This document shows positions 12,401 to 21,115 of a stretch of DNA of 64,000 nt, one piece after another (within the stretch, counting starts at the first letter, position 1; each line of letters opens with the position of its first letter). The stretch is from Mya arenaria. Lineage: Eukaryota; Mollusca; Bivalvia; Myida; Myidae. The stretch spans positions 26,999,262 to 27,063,261 of the forward strand of contig NC_069138.1 of assembly GCF_026914265.1 (NCBI RefSeq). Direction: 5' to 3'. The notes under the pieces were generated by a model. It saw nothing but the letters and a program-made list of their open reading frames with translations, did not search any database and had not been told where the DNA came from. Position numbers and translations under genes: made by a program.

Positions 12401-14074
12401 TAATCCATTTTCTTACATAAGTATCTACAAAACACGATTCTACAATCACTAACACAATCACAAATCTATTTTATATTACTCTGCGAACAATATTTTTTAA
12501 GTTATTTCCAATTTTCCAAGAGCTCACAAAAACATGACCGTCTTGACCGAACACCACTAACGGTATCACATGATAGATACTTATAGTTATATGGTAAAAT
12601 TCACAGCACCTAGCCATTTGTTTTCGAAATAGTTTTCAGTAAGGTTAAGGTAGTTCGCGTAGAGTTTTGTTTCCGCAAGTAGTACGCATAACCAGCATAA
12701 TGTTCAATGAATGATAAACATAGCAACTGCTGTATTCATTCCAAAAGCGTTAACTTTTTATATTACTTCAAGCGCAAAACATACTCGATAGCGCCACCAC
12801 TAGGGCAACAGCGCCACCAGTTTTATAAATATGTGCATTTTTCCTTTATAAGAAGTGCTTATCAGTTTTGTTGTGTTCCGGCATATAGATACTATACATA
12901 ACAGTTATGTTTGCATGCGTGAGAATGTTCTTACGGGGTGTGTAAGCACCGAAATGTACTTGCTATGCAATCAGATCTCAAAATATGCACAAGTCCGATT
13001 CGGGAGAAAAGCTCCTGGCACCACAGTTTGCACAATTATGAAACGAAATAGTAACCAGCCTACAGTAGAAGTGTTCTTACACGGTACCACATTCTCCGAT
13101 TTTCGAAATATGTCCGTTAAATGAAATTATCAAATAAAATATAAATCATACTCGCGTTTGTTCATGTAAACATAGGGCACAGCTCCACCACGGAAGTGTC
13201 GACAGCTCATTTTCTTTGCACCACCGTAAAGTGGTGGAGCTGGCGTTTAGAGGCCGTGATATAGAACGCCTAGTTTCTAGGAGGCGCCAACGACATCGCT
13301 GTATGGCAGCACAATCCAATTTCTCGTTACAAAGAAAACAACATCCATTCGTTCAATTATGAACTTGTTAGAAGGCTGATGTTAAATAATTAATGATTAA
13401 TGCCTGTTGGGCTAGCAGTGAGCAAAAATACAAGATAACAAACAGTGCATCGAAATACCTTTTTTTAAATTAATTTGATGCAATCGTATTGGAAATTAGT
13501 GAAAACAAGATGTTAAATAATTAATGATCAATGCCTGTCGGGCTGGCAGTGAGCAAAAATACAAGCTATCAAACAATGCATCGAAATACCTTTTTTAATT
13601 TATTTGATGCAATCGTATTGGAACAATTAGTGAAAACAAGTTGATTTCTTTTTTAAACTTTTCAGTTCGATATTATTAACGTGAATACCTTTGCGCCTAT
13701 CCACGTTTCGGTATCATGGCTAAAGTGGTAACACGTGTTCTCATGCCTTATAAATCCGCTTGGACAATTACAATCTGTGAAATGACAGAATATAGAAACA
13801 TTTATAAGGCTGAATATAGAGAGTTCGACAAAACATTTAACTTGTATAATATTGCCAATCACCATATATAAATGTTCTCAAAGCTTCAATATTAGTTAAA
13901 AGGATATTCTTATTCACTATAGTTTGCTTTTCCTTCTAAATTTACGGTAGCAATTTATAAACATAAGGAACGTTCTTTCAGAAACAAGTTTTACTCGGTA
14001 CAAAAATAAACAGTATACTCACAAAATGCATGGAAAAGTGCAAACAATACATGTAATGTACACGTTGCCTTCAT
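5461..14074 (-). CDS. C-type lectin A, single CTLD, secreted (4 exons)
   Basis: Predicted secreted C-type lectin of 151 aa. Exons on the minus strand: 14074-14023 (signal peptide MKATCTLHVLFALFHAF), 13774-13689 (CNCPSGFIRHENTCYHFSHD), 6539-6449 (QMCQAMHASLVMIESQQEDA) and 5687-5461 (PWYWIALSDVQEEGTWLWMG through to CEKQDEG and a TAA stop). Every junction has AG/GT signals and phases 1, 0, 1 fit exactly. The CTLD cysteines are present, as are EPN and WND, the motifs that in the family bind Ca2+ and predict mannose-type sugar specificity. Intron 2 is 7.1 kb because it holds the inverted-repeat/LINE insertion. Lectin B lies upstream as a tandem paralogue. In bivalves such lectins usually act in microbial recognition or mucosal particle capture; which applies here is inference. 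Confidence 0.88.
6397..6435. repeat. (ATT)n microsatellite
   Basis: About 13 copies of TTA/ATT immediately downstream (in gene sense) of lectin A exon 3, in intron 3. Confidence 0.95.
7095..7470 (+). repeat. Left long terminal inverted repeat
   Basis: About 375 bp that recurs in inverted orientation at 12889-13258 with only a few differences. The outer end begins CACGGCCTCTAAACGCCAGC. Just inside are short internal inverted repeats (CTCCACCAC against GTGGTGGAG), giving a potential cruciform at the tip. The flanking ATATA at 7090-7094 is matched by ATATA at 13259-13263, a candidate 5-bp target duplication, though it lies in low-complexity sequence. Confidence 0.85.
7472..11070 (-). pseudogene. 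CR1/L2-like LINE ORF2: APE endonuclease and reverse transcriptase
   Basis: Second ORF of the minus-strand LINE. It begins near 11060 with an LCSLNIRG start region and FDIIALYETW. Endonuclease continues at 10758-9949 (AGDLNARL, SVVDYIVAS, SDHFPLYC). The linker and RT run about 9850-8930 (PLHKKGSKDEPNNYRAISLI, SQAGFRKKYSTIDNIF, FYIDFFKAFDS, TKQGCVSSPM) and 8939-7635 (FADDVAG active site, thumb/C-terminal region EYHFLLLCPLYN). A T8 homopolymer near 8940 causes the frame switch between the two RT parts, and several frameshifts or stops interrupt the endonuclease, so it is not functional as read. The 3' UTR holds GGGCCGGAGGCC and CAATAAA and ends in TTATG-rich simple sequence near 7470. Confidence 0.9.
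11094..12158 (-). CDS. LINE ORF1 protein (coiled coil, RRM-like, C-terminal domain)
   Basis: Intact 354-aa ORF upstream of ORF2. Order: a hydrophobic stretch at residues 34-47, the motif CVEPHPGP at 49-56, a low-complexity Ser/Arg/Asp region, a coiled coil about 138-212 (LEIRQDVKQI, LEQKVSELKAENRELKKQND), an RRM-like fold about 213-282 (RNNLKVFNIPDD, RPIIVRFALLQDRDRVL) and a C-terminal domain about 283-345. This architecture matches trimeric RNA-binding ORF1 proteins of the L1/Transposase_22 type also found in CR1-like elements. CVEPHPGP resembles a degenerate 2A motif (consensus DxExNPGP) but lacks the Asn. ORF1 is unbroken while ORF2 is broken, which suggests a fairly young insertion. Confidence 0.85.
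   Translation of the reverse strand: MGISVQQWRAKIGTFSQPSKSKMSFQTLKPLGLSLGIRLVLFYLLLAQCVEPHPGPPKAGCSGNTARDRNEAIGPEVEISSSQTRSSRASLRSSSQMTLKDILLPVDFRDPAGISDTDNPETDISGNRGDLGDLNVGLLLLEIRQDVKQINTKFDTLEQKVSELKAENRELKKQNDSLVLSVNNLSERLNQVELSSSTYQNKQEQLETQAKRNNLKVFNIPDDQNETRSIRLDKLRSILTEQLNLNAESILFDDVFRIPSRTGSRPIIVRFALLQDRDRVLSAFREKRREGELDFRIGEDLPPRIARARSGLYPFFKQCIAERKRAHFKHDKLVVENSVYEFDETQKKPVPVKK
12180..12888. other. Spacer between LINE ORF1 and right inverted repeat
   Basis: Non-coding. The part next to ORF1 is probably the LINE 5' UTR and promoter. The distal part (about 12640-12888) may be the original internal sequence of the inverted-repeat element. No boundary is visible. Confidence 0.35.
12889..13258 (-). 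repeat. Right long terminal inverted repeat
   Basis: Reverse complement of 7095-7470. The apparent ORFs in the two repeats (about 70 aa in each) are the same sequence read outward-in and have no family resemblance. The left copy has one short internal duplication absent here; otherwise the repeats are about 95% or more alike by eye. Confidence 0.85.
13378..13640. repeat. ~131-bp tandem duplication in lectin A intron 2
   Basis: Two successive copies of a block starting GATGTTAAATAATTAATGAT and ending in TTAGTGAAAACAA. The corresponding place in lectin B (19040-19200) has its own, different ~60-bp duplication, so this spot has expanded independently in each copy. Confidence 0.8.
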
Positions 14075-15030
14075 TGTGGCTGTGATGAAAGATAACTAAA
14101 TGTCCAAACGTGAATGTTATCGCTTTGAACTGTGGCATTGCACTTCTGCATTATATCGTATGACGTTAACTTGCCAGATATGGAAACATTCAGTAGATAG
14201 GGACAACATGTTATGAAAGTTAGCTTAATATGCATATGCACATGTAATACAATGCTATATACGTAATGTCTATGTAATATCTGTTAGTTGTCTAGTTACG
14301 CTGTCGGTCTGTTCTGGAGTCACCAGCAGGCCTTGAACTATTGCCAGGACATCGTTCAATGCTTAATTACAGGGTTTGTTCTTGTAGTTTGCAAACAATG
14401 TTTCTTTTAAATACGTGTACGGACAGGATTCGATGTTTTCATGTTATACGTGCTATGTTTAACTCTACACACCATTTTATGATACTCAATAAAGACAGTG
14501 TATCTCAATAACGATACATAATTAAACGTTTGCTAATTGGACGCATACGTTTTTGTCCATTCACTTATTTTCGCCGATAGCTCGAGCTATCTCGGGCAGG
14601 CTTTTCCAGACATTAACAAGCAGCAGGCATTTGTTTCTTTCACAATCTCTATATTATTGACTAAAAGAATGATTGACAAAAAGACGAATCGCAAACAACC
14701 GATGATATTTGGCGATGTTTTTGTAAATCCGTTTTACAGTTAGTTAATTGGATAATGCAACTATTTTTTCATGTACAAAATCATGTACAAAATAGTATGT
14801 TTTACTTTTACTTGTCAACTAATTGTTTGATACACAAGTGACGACTGGAAACTTTTTTATACAACTAGCTCCATCACCCTACATAGTATGCAGGTGTGCA
14901 CTTTTAAACATCGCACTTTTATAAGTGTACATCTTGTATTTCGTTAATTATATGTACGCGTACAATCAATGAGAATCCAACCTTCAATGGGTAAAAATCA
15001 CTTAAGAATAGAATTGTATAAGTACAATGG
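14075..15030. other. Upstream region of lectin A
   Basis: Non-coding. 14075-14530 is paralogous to 20090-20560 upstream of lectin B, so the shared stretch may include the lectin promoter. 14550-15030 matches 29100-29520. No TATA box or initiator could be assigned with confidence. Confidence 0.4.
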
Positions 15031-15031
15031 T

Positions 15032-15210
15032 AGTCCGGCAAGCGAAGTGGTTAGCGCACTCGCTTCTCACCAAAGAGTTCTTGGTTCAATTCCTGGCTAT
15101 GGCGTAAGTTTGGTTGATGGCCACCAAGCCGGACAATTGGGTTTTCTTTGGTCACTGAAGTTTCTCCCACAATATAAAACCACAAATCTCGCAATCTCTC
15201 TTAATGAAGT
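15032..15210 (+). repeat. tRNA-derived SINE
   Basis: Begins AGTCCGGCAAGCGAAGTGG (A-box-like, AGTGGTTAGCGC) and has a B box GGTTCAATTCC about 35 bp later. The body carries GGCCACCAAGCCGGACAATT and GGTTTTCT. The same body recurs at 17507, 18175 (inverted) and 29524. It is a pol III-type SINE, not a functional tRNA gene: the cloverleaf cannot be completed. Confidence 0.75.
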
Positions 15211-15479
15211 TTGAATTAACTCATTTGTTTCTGCACTCACCGTTGTGTCCCAGCTAGCCGGTTTTCATGATTATGAAAAAGGGAGTATAGGGACAAGCCC
15301 ATCAGCCGTTGTTATGATCTTGTTAAAAGACAACATGAAACGGTCAGCACGGAGTTTTAATATCGTTTATAAATTGTTTGAGTTTTTTGGAATGGTCTAC
15401 ATAAAACAAGGAAGGCGATGTACAAATGAGCTTGTTATTTTATCGATTCATTGGCCATAGTGTTAAATGCTCATGACTG

Positions 15480-16976
15480 TTGACCCCGTTTAATTGCGGT
15501 ATGTTTAGAAAGGTGCTGGTTGCTGATACCTTACAAGTAAATAAACGACCAAAATAAATTTTGGATGAAACAGAAATTGGATGTGAATAGTTAAACAAGC
15601 AGTGTTTACTAACCTGTATATATTTGTCATTCTCTATATTTTTGATTTCAGTACTTCAATATATACTACTTTTTGAAAGAATATTTCTATTTATTGTGGT
15701 TGTTTTTTTCTGAATTAACGGTTACAAATTAGATACATGATTTACGTTGTTTCCGAGACAATTAATTCTTGGTACAAACATTACATTTCGCCCTCCGGTT
15801 TGTGGTTTCAAAACAAATTATTTTGCAAGCGTTAGGTAACGTGAGCGACTGTGAGCCTACACGGATCTAAGGGCTGATCTTAGGGCTAGTCTATGTTGTA
15901 TTTGGTTCCAGGTCATTGCTTTCAACTAGACACAATCGTATTCATGTGACTGTGGCGAAGCTTTCTCAACGTACTTTCCAGACGCCATATAATGATGCGC
16001 TCAAGTGACACTGAAGTAAAAGTGTTGAGAACTCCCCCTCCCCCCTCCACCTGACTTATTGAACTCTTCTGGGTTCTTTACAAATGTCACCTTAATTGTA
16101 TTTATATTCGACAAAACAGGTTGGCATTTAAAGTTTAGTGACTGTTCATAATTTTAAGATATTTTGTCCAACCAGTATTTTTATCCTGTTATTCTTATTT
16201 CAACATTTTCTTCAGACTTTAAATACCAGGTACATTTGTTCAATTCTGTACGCTATCAATAATTAAGGCGAAAATGGTTTTACTTCTGTGTGTTTTTTCG
16301 CTCTTAAATATTTAGAAAATAGTTGTTTTGATAGAATCCTTTCCAGAAATTCAACAATAGATCTAGGCTGGATATAAGTAGGAAATAGGGCAGTTCGTTT
16401 TATAAACATGCTTTTGTTTTTATATTATTGGGATGAATGTTTGTACAGATTTAGATTTAGATGGTGATCACCTTTTTCTCAGATTGTTTACTGCATTTTT
16501 GGTTTGATCGTATATAATTGTGTTCAAATACTGATGGATCAAACTCAATGGTCTATTTAACTTTCGGCCATGTTTAACTTTCCCTTTACAATACAGGCAG
16601 AATTATAATAATGGCACCATAAAACTATATTACTGTTGTGAACGATTTAGGGATAACTTGACAAACTTTGTTAAAATCATGTGACCTGGCTATTTCAGCT
16701 ATTTTACCTGCTGGAGTAATTATTTCAGAATAAATGTAAAGGTTTGTTAAAATACAATGACAATGTTAGTTGTCAATTTATATTTCCAAAGTTATTATGA
16801 ACATAACAAATGAATATACAATATAAACTGTGGCTGCCACAAGCAGGGATTATCCGACGATGTCTACACTGGAAGTAAAAATACTTAAGTTAGTGAAACG
16901 AAACATTTTTTAATTAAAAAAAAACACATAAAGACCCATACTTTTCATATAAATATTATAACCACAGGCTATTTCC
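15480..16976. other. Inter-lectin spacer, unit A/B junction
   Basis: No gene seen. The unit junction lies near 15900; similar sequence (GTGAGCCTA... GGGCTGATCT) recurs at about 34520-34560, marking the far end of unit B. 16130-16976 is the 3' flank of lectin B and parallels 4530-5460. Confidence 0.45.
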
Positions 16977-17506
16977 TCACCCTTCATCTTGCTTTTCACA
17001 AATATACAATCCAAAAGCATGGCATGGGTAATCGTTCCAAACACCATCATTTCCGACACTGGCACAGTTTTCATCGTTGTTGGAATTGCTCGGTTCCCCG
17101 GGCCGCCAATTCGTGTATTGTACTGGGGTTGATTCTTTGTCGCCCATCCAAAGCCACGTGCCTTCCTCTTGAACGTCAGATAGGGCAATCCAATACCAAG
17201 GCGCTGCAAGACAAATGATCAATAACCTTGTTGTAAATAAATATAAGAAACAAGACTCATCACTAAATCCTTTTTCCCACTTTGAGCAACATTGCTCGGC
17301 ATTATTTATACCTATGTAGTTTTCTAGTTTGGCAGTGCGGTATTGCGAGCAGTTCGCTGAGCTCGTGCACTTTTGTAAATAACACACAACTTGAGTGTAA
17401 ATATAAATCTCTTTTTAATAAAATAAAAGGGTAAAGGGTAGTCGAACTGGACTAGAAGCGACTTCAAAAACATACATAAAAAACGTTAAGTGTAGTGCAC
17501 CACAAT

Positions 17507-17600
17507 GCGAGTTTGGTTTTTGGTCATCAAGCCGGACAAGTGGGTTTTCTCCGGGTAAAAAGGTTTTCCCTATACCACAAGATTGCACTCTTACTCATGC
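17507..17600 (+). repeat. SINE fragment
   Basis: GTCATCAAGCCGGACAAGTG followed by GGTTTTCTCCGGGTA is the body of the SINE at 15032, without its tRNA-like head. It lies in a ~430-bp insertion (17240-17690) that lectin A intron 3 lacks. Confidence 0.65.
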
Positions 17601-18174
17601 ACAAGGCAATATTACGTTCTTCACAATCGTTGTAAAAAAAATAAAGTTTGAACTTAGAGCACCACAAGCCAACTATAATTAGAAGTATAAAAATAGCGCA
17701 TTCGGTTAAATAAACACGATTGAAAGTTAGGTACCAATCGTAAAGATGCAAAATGTGTAAGTATATTTTAGATATTAAGATCTATATTATTTTTATGTTA
17801 AATTTATATTTATGAACCATTATATATTTTTTGCATGGATCACATTTTGAATAACTCCATAATGACGCTACTATTATGATATGATAAATTTAATGGAGAT
17901 TATATAACAATGTTTTGCTATGATAATATAGCAATTCTATTAATTTGTTTCTTAAATAATATAATGTCTATATAAAAAGCTTTCGGTGAAAATTCTCACA
18001 AAACTCAAACTTAAAATGTTGTCACTACAACTTAGCAGCAGCATTCTTTCTCTTAATGGTGGATATATCACCTTTAGTACAACACCGTTATCGCATTAAG
18101 GCGCCTTTTTACTTTAAACTTTAAACATCATATATTTTACAACGATTGTGAAGGAAGCTATGATAGCTTTGACT

Positions 18175-18300
18175 AAGTCACTCTCGTTGGCACGATGTTG
18201 CGCGAGGGTGTGGTCTTGTGTTTTGGGGGAAACCGGAGTACCCGGAGAAAACACACTGGTCCGGCTTGGTGACCACCAACCAAACTCACATGCACCTTCT
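18175..18300 (-). repeat. SINE fragment, inverted
   Basis: Read on the minus strand it gives GGTCACCAAGCCGGACCAGT, then TTTTCTCCGGGTACTCCGGT, and the 3' end ATCGTGCCAACGAGAGTGAC. That 3' end also occurs at about 29625, so the SINE body and tail can be reconstructed from these copies. Confidence 0.7.
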
Positions 18301-18811
18301 GAATTGGTACTCTTCGATTAATGATAAGCTTTGGTGTTGTGTCATCGGAGCAACAACATCGATACATGTGCTTCAGGGGCTCAGCACAATATACAGAGGT
18401 AGGTCCTTGTTCATTCATATGGAGTTTCAACCGTTTTGCGCTCATGTATAATATTTTCACGACGCAAAAAAGCAGATATGAACTACATGTCTTTTAAATA
18501 GTTATAAGTATTGGTTTTAAGATTATACATACTTTTTAGAACTTGCATTTGGTGTATCAGATAGGCATCTTCCTGTTGTGATTCTACCATCACCAACGAG
18601 GCATGCATTTCCTGACACATTTGCTATAATATAGAAAGAAATTTTAAATGTGTAAGCATTAACATCTTTGACCAAGCTTTTTTTCATCATATTTAAGGAA
18701 AGGCTTTACACTTCAGTTAAGTTTTACAATGACTCTTTCTATAGCTGTTTTCGTCACAGTATATGTTAAAAATGTGGTACTCTATGCAGTTTAATTTGCT
18801 ATGTCTTGCTT

Positions 18812-18903
18812 CAGATTGGAATAAAAAGATAAGCCGACTTCTTTAGGGTTGGAATAAAAGCATCAACCGCCTCTCTTTGGATTGGAAGAAAAGCATAAAT
18901 CGC
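18812..18903. repeat. ~33-bp imperfect tandem repeat x3
   Basis: Three near-copies of GATTGGAATAAAAGCATAA-CCG in lectin B intron 2. Lectin A has one copy at about 6712. Confidence 0.7.
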
Positions 18904-19039
18904 CTTGGAAATATAAAGAAATACGTATATAATTGTACAAAGGAAACCACATCCAATCATTTTATAACGAACTTGTTTGAAGGCTGATTTTAAAGACTGA
19001 TCAATGTGTTTTGGACTAGCAACGAGCAAAATGTCACTA

Positions 19040-19200
19040 GATAACAAACATAACATTGATTTTTTTTTAATTTAATTTGGTATTATCTTATTGGAAAGGT
19101 TTACTAGTGAAAGCAAGATTTCAGCATTGAATTTTTAAAATTAATTTGGTATTATCTTATTGGAAAGATTAACTAGTGAAAGCAAGATTTCAGCATGAAG
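19040..19200. repeat. ~60-bp tandem duplication in lectin B intron 2
   Basis: Two copies of a block containing TTGGTATTATCTTATTGGAA and AGTGAAAGCAAGATTTCAGC. Confidence 0.8.
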
Positions 19201-20583
19201 ATTTTTAAAAACAATCAATTGGATATTATTAAGAACGTTTTTGTTCATACAAACTAGTTTCAGTTTTGGTTTCTTTGGAAACCTGTTTCGAATGTTTTAT
19301 TTAAAGTAACAAATGCATGGTTTTGTGTACAGCTTCATCAGCATGATGGAGGTTTTGCATGTAGCAATTATTTCTAAAGTTTAAAAAAAGAATAATACCG
19401 CAGATGGTCGTTTGCTTGTTTATACTAAATGGTGTTAAACAGATGTGTTGGATCACTGTCCGCCATGTTTTTTATTCCTAGTGAACTAGTTTTCGGATGG
19501 AACGAACATACAAAACCGCTTCCGGAGGGGGTTCCGATAGTTTCAAAAACCAGTTTCGGTTTTCGTGAAACAAAAGATAAAGCTAGGTTTTATGGTATTT
19601 GAAACGGTCACAACAAATACACAGTCCGAAAATCAACAAACAAACAAACTAGTTTATTACCAACAAAAACGCCCAAACTTAAATACCTTTGCGCCTATCC
19701 ACGTTTCGGTGTCATGGCTGAAGTGGTAGCACGTGTTGCCGTGCCTTATAAATCCGTTTGGACAACTACAATCTGTGGAATGCCAAAATAAAGAAACATT
19801 TATATTGAACGTGAATAGTTATACAGTGTCTTCTACCCTGTATATAATTGACACTCTCTATATTTTGATTTCAATGTTTCAATATAAAGAACTTTTTGAA
19901 AGAATATTCCTATTTAATGTGAGGTTGTTTTTTTCTGAATTAACGGTTGTAACTTAGATACATTATAAACGTTGTTTTCGAAACAAGTAATTCTTGGTAC
20001 AAACATAAACTGTATACTCACGAAATGCCTGGAAGAGGGCAAACAAAACGAGTCAAGCGAAATTTGCCTTCATTGTTGCTGTGGTGAAAGATGTAATAAG
20101 GTGAATGTTATCGCTTTTAACTGTGGCACCGCACTTCTGTATCACACTGTATGACGTTAAACTCGCCAAATATGGAAACATTCAGAAGATAGGGAGAACG
20201 TTTTATGAAAGTTAGCTTCATATATATACACAAGCACATGTAATGCAATGATATACATGTATACGAATTGTTTGCGTAATATTTGTTTGTTGTCTAGTGC
20301 TGCTGTGTGTCTGTTCTGGGGTCATCAGTAGGCATTGAACTTTGTACCAAGACAGTTTAAAATGTTTAAATACAGGGTTTGTGTTTGGAGTGTGCATTGT
20401 ATGATAACACTATGGGATAAGAGTATGTTTATGAAATACGTGTACGAAAGAGGATTCTTTTTATGTTGTTTCCAAGGTACTCAATCGAGTTAATACTGAA
20501 TAAATACAGTATATACTAATAACTATAAATAACTGAGCGTTGGCTTAGTTGGACGAATACTCCCTAGTGTATCGACCGCTGTG

Positions 20584-20798
20584 TTAAAGATGCACTCTTA
20601 CTTTAAAGAAGGATTTCCCACAAATAATACAATTGTTTTAATATACCAAAAACATATATAAATGTCGAAAACAATGGTTCTTATCAAGGATACCGAGATT
20701 AATTTGAAAGAAAGGTAGAAAACACGGTATTATTACCTTATGAGACAAAAGTAGATGACAATAAATCTTTTAGCACTCACCAATTATTTAATATTTTT
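20584..20798. repeat. MITE family 2, part left of Harbinger
   Basis: Begins TTAAAGATGCACTCTTACTT and aligns loosely with 24142-24370. It appears cut by the Harbinger insertion, with its remainder probably at 28531-28681, which ends in a related GAGTG...CTTTAA sequence. Confidence 0.5.
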
Positions 20799-21115
20799 GT
20801 GATTACGAACAGTCTCAAGACTGAGTCTGAAAGTTGGACTCGGTCTCAGCACCTGAGTCCAAGTCCAGACTCAGCTGAGCTTGTCGAATATTACATGATT
20901 TCAAACAGTCTCTGACTCAGTCTCAACGTTGAGCCTGAGTCCGATTCCGCAATATTTATACTTGCATGAACGTAAGCGGCCATTGTTTACTTTTTCAAGC
21001 GTTATCGTTCTTGAACTTTGCTCAGAATTTCTAGACGCATATTACCAATGTAGTCAAAATCAGATACCTGTACAATGCAAGCTCCTGAGTGACTGTCGGC
21101 TGTGTTTGATGTAAA

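Larger units (their letters stand above)
7095..13258. mobile_element. Long-TIR (foldback-like) element containing a LINE
   Basis: A 6.2-kb insertion in intron 2 of lectin A, bounded by ~370-bp inverted repeats. Between the repeats lies a nearly full-length minus-strand LINE whose 3' end abuts the inner edge of the left repeat (about 7470), plus 12180-12888, which may be LINE 5' UTR and/or the original spacer. No transposase was seen. The simplest reading is a non-autonomous foldback element later hit by a LINE; mobilisation of the whole as one unit cannot be excluded. Unit B has no counterpart in its intron 2. Confidence 0.6.
1190..15900. repeat. Segmental duplication, unit A
   Basis: This stretch and 15900-34560 are paralogous, sharing long runs of non-coding as well as coding sequence. 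Examples are 1250-1380 against 15950-16110, 4530-4900 against 16120-16480, 5240-7000 against 16750-18800, 13330-14530 against 18930-20560, and 14550-15480 against 29100-29870 plus 33250-33340. Each unit carries one minus-strand lectin gene. Unit A has gained a LINE (2200-4345) and a long-inverted-repeat/LINE insertion (7095-13258) that unit B lacks at the matching places. Unit boundaries are approximate because insertions obscure them. Confidence 0.7.
16977..20073 (-). pseudogene. C-type lectin B, tandem paralogue with stop in signal peptide
   Basis: Same four-exon structure as lectin A: 20073-20022, 19772-19687, 18623-18533 and 17203-16977, identical exon lengths (52, 86, 91, 227) and the same phases and splice signals. 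The mature domain is fully open (CSCPNGFIRHGNTCYHFSHD; QMCQEMHASLVMVESQQEDA; ALSDVQEEGTWLWMGDKEST) and all CTLD cysteines are kept. Exon 1 reads MKANFA, then TGA at 20055-20053, then LVLFALFQAF, so the signal peptide is interrupted. The sugar-binding EPN is EPS here, while WND is kept. Either this is a young pseudogene, the stop is a polymorphism or assembly error, or another first exon is used. The conserved downstream exons argue for recent loss. Confidence 0.8.

Noticed and set aside
13662-13865. 67-aa single-exon ORF as its own gene
   Set aside because: It is lectin A exon 2 read through into its introns.
15032-15105. tRNA gene
   Set aside because: A- and B-box sequences are present, but acceptor and anticodon stems do not pair and the sequence continues into a SINE body.
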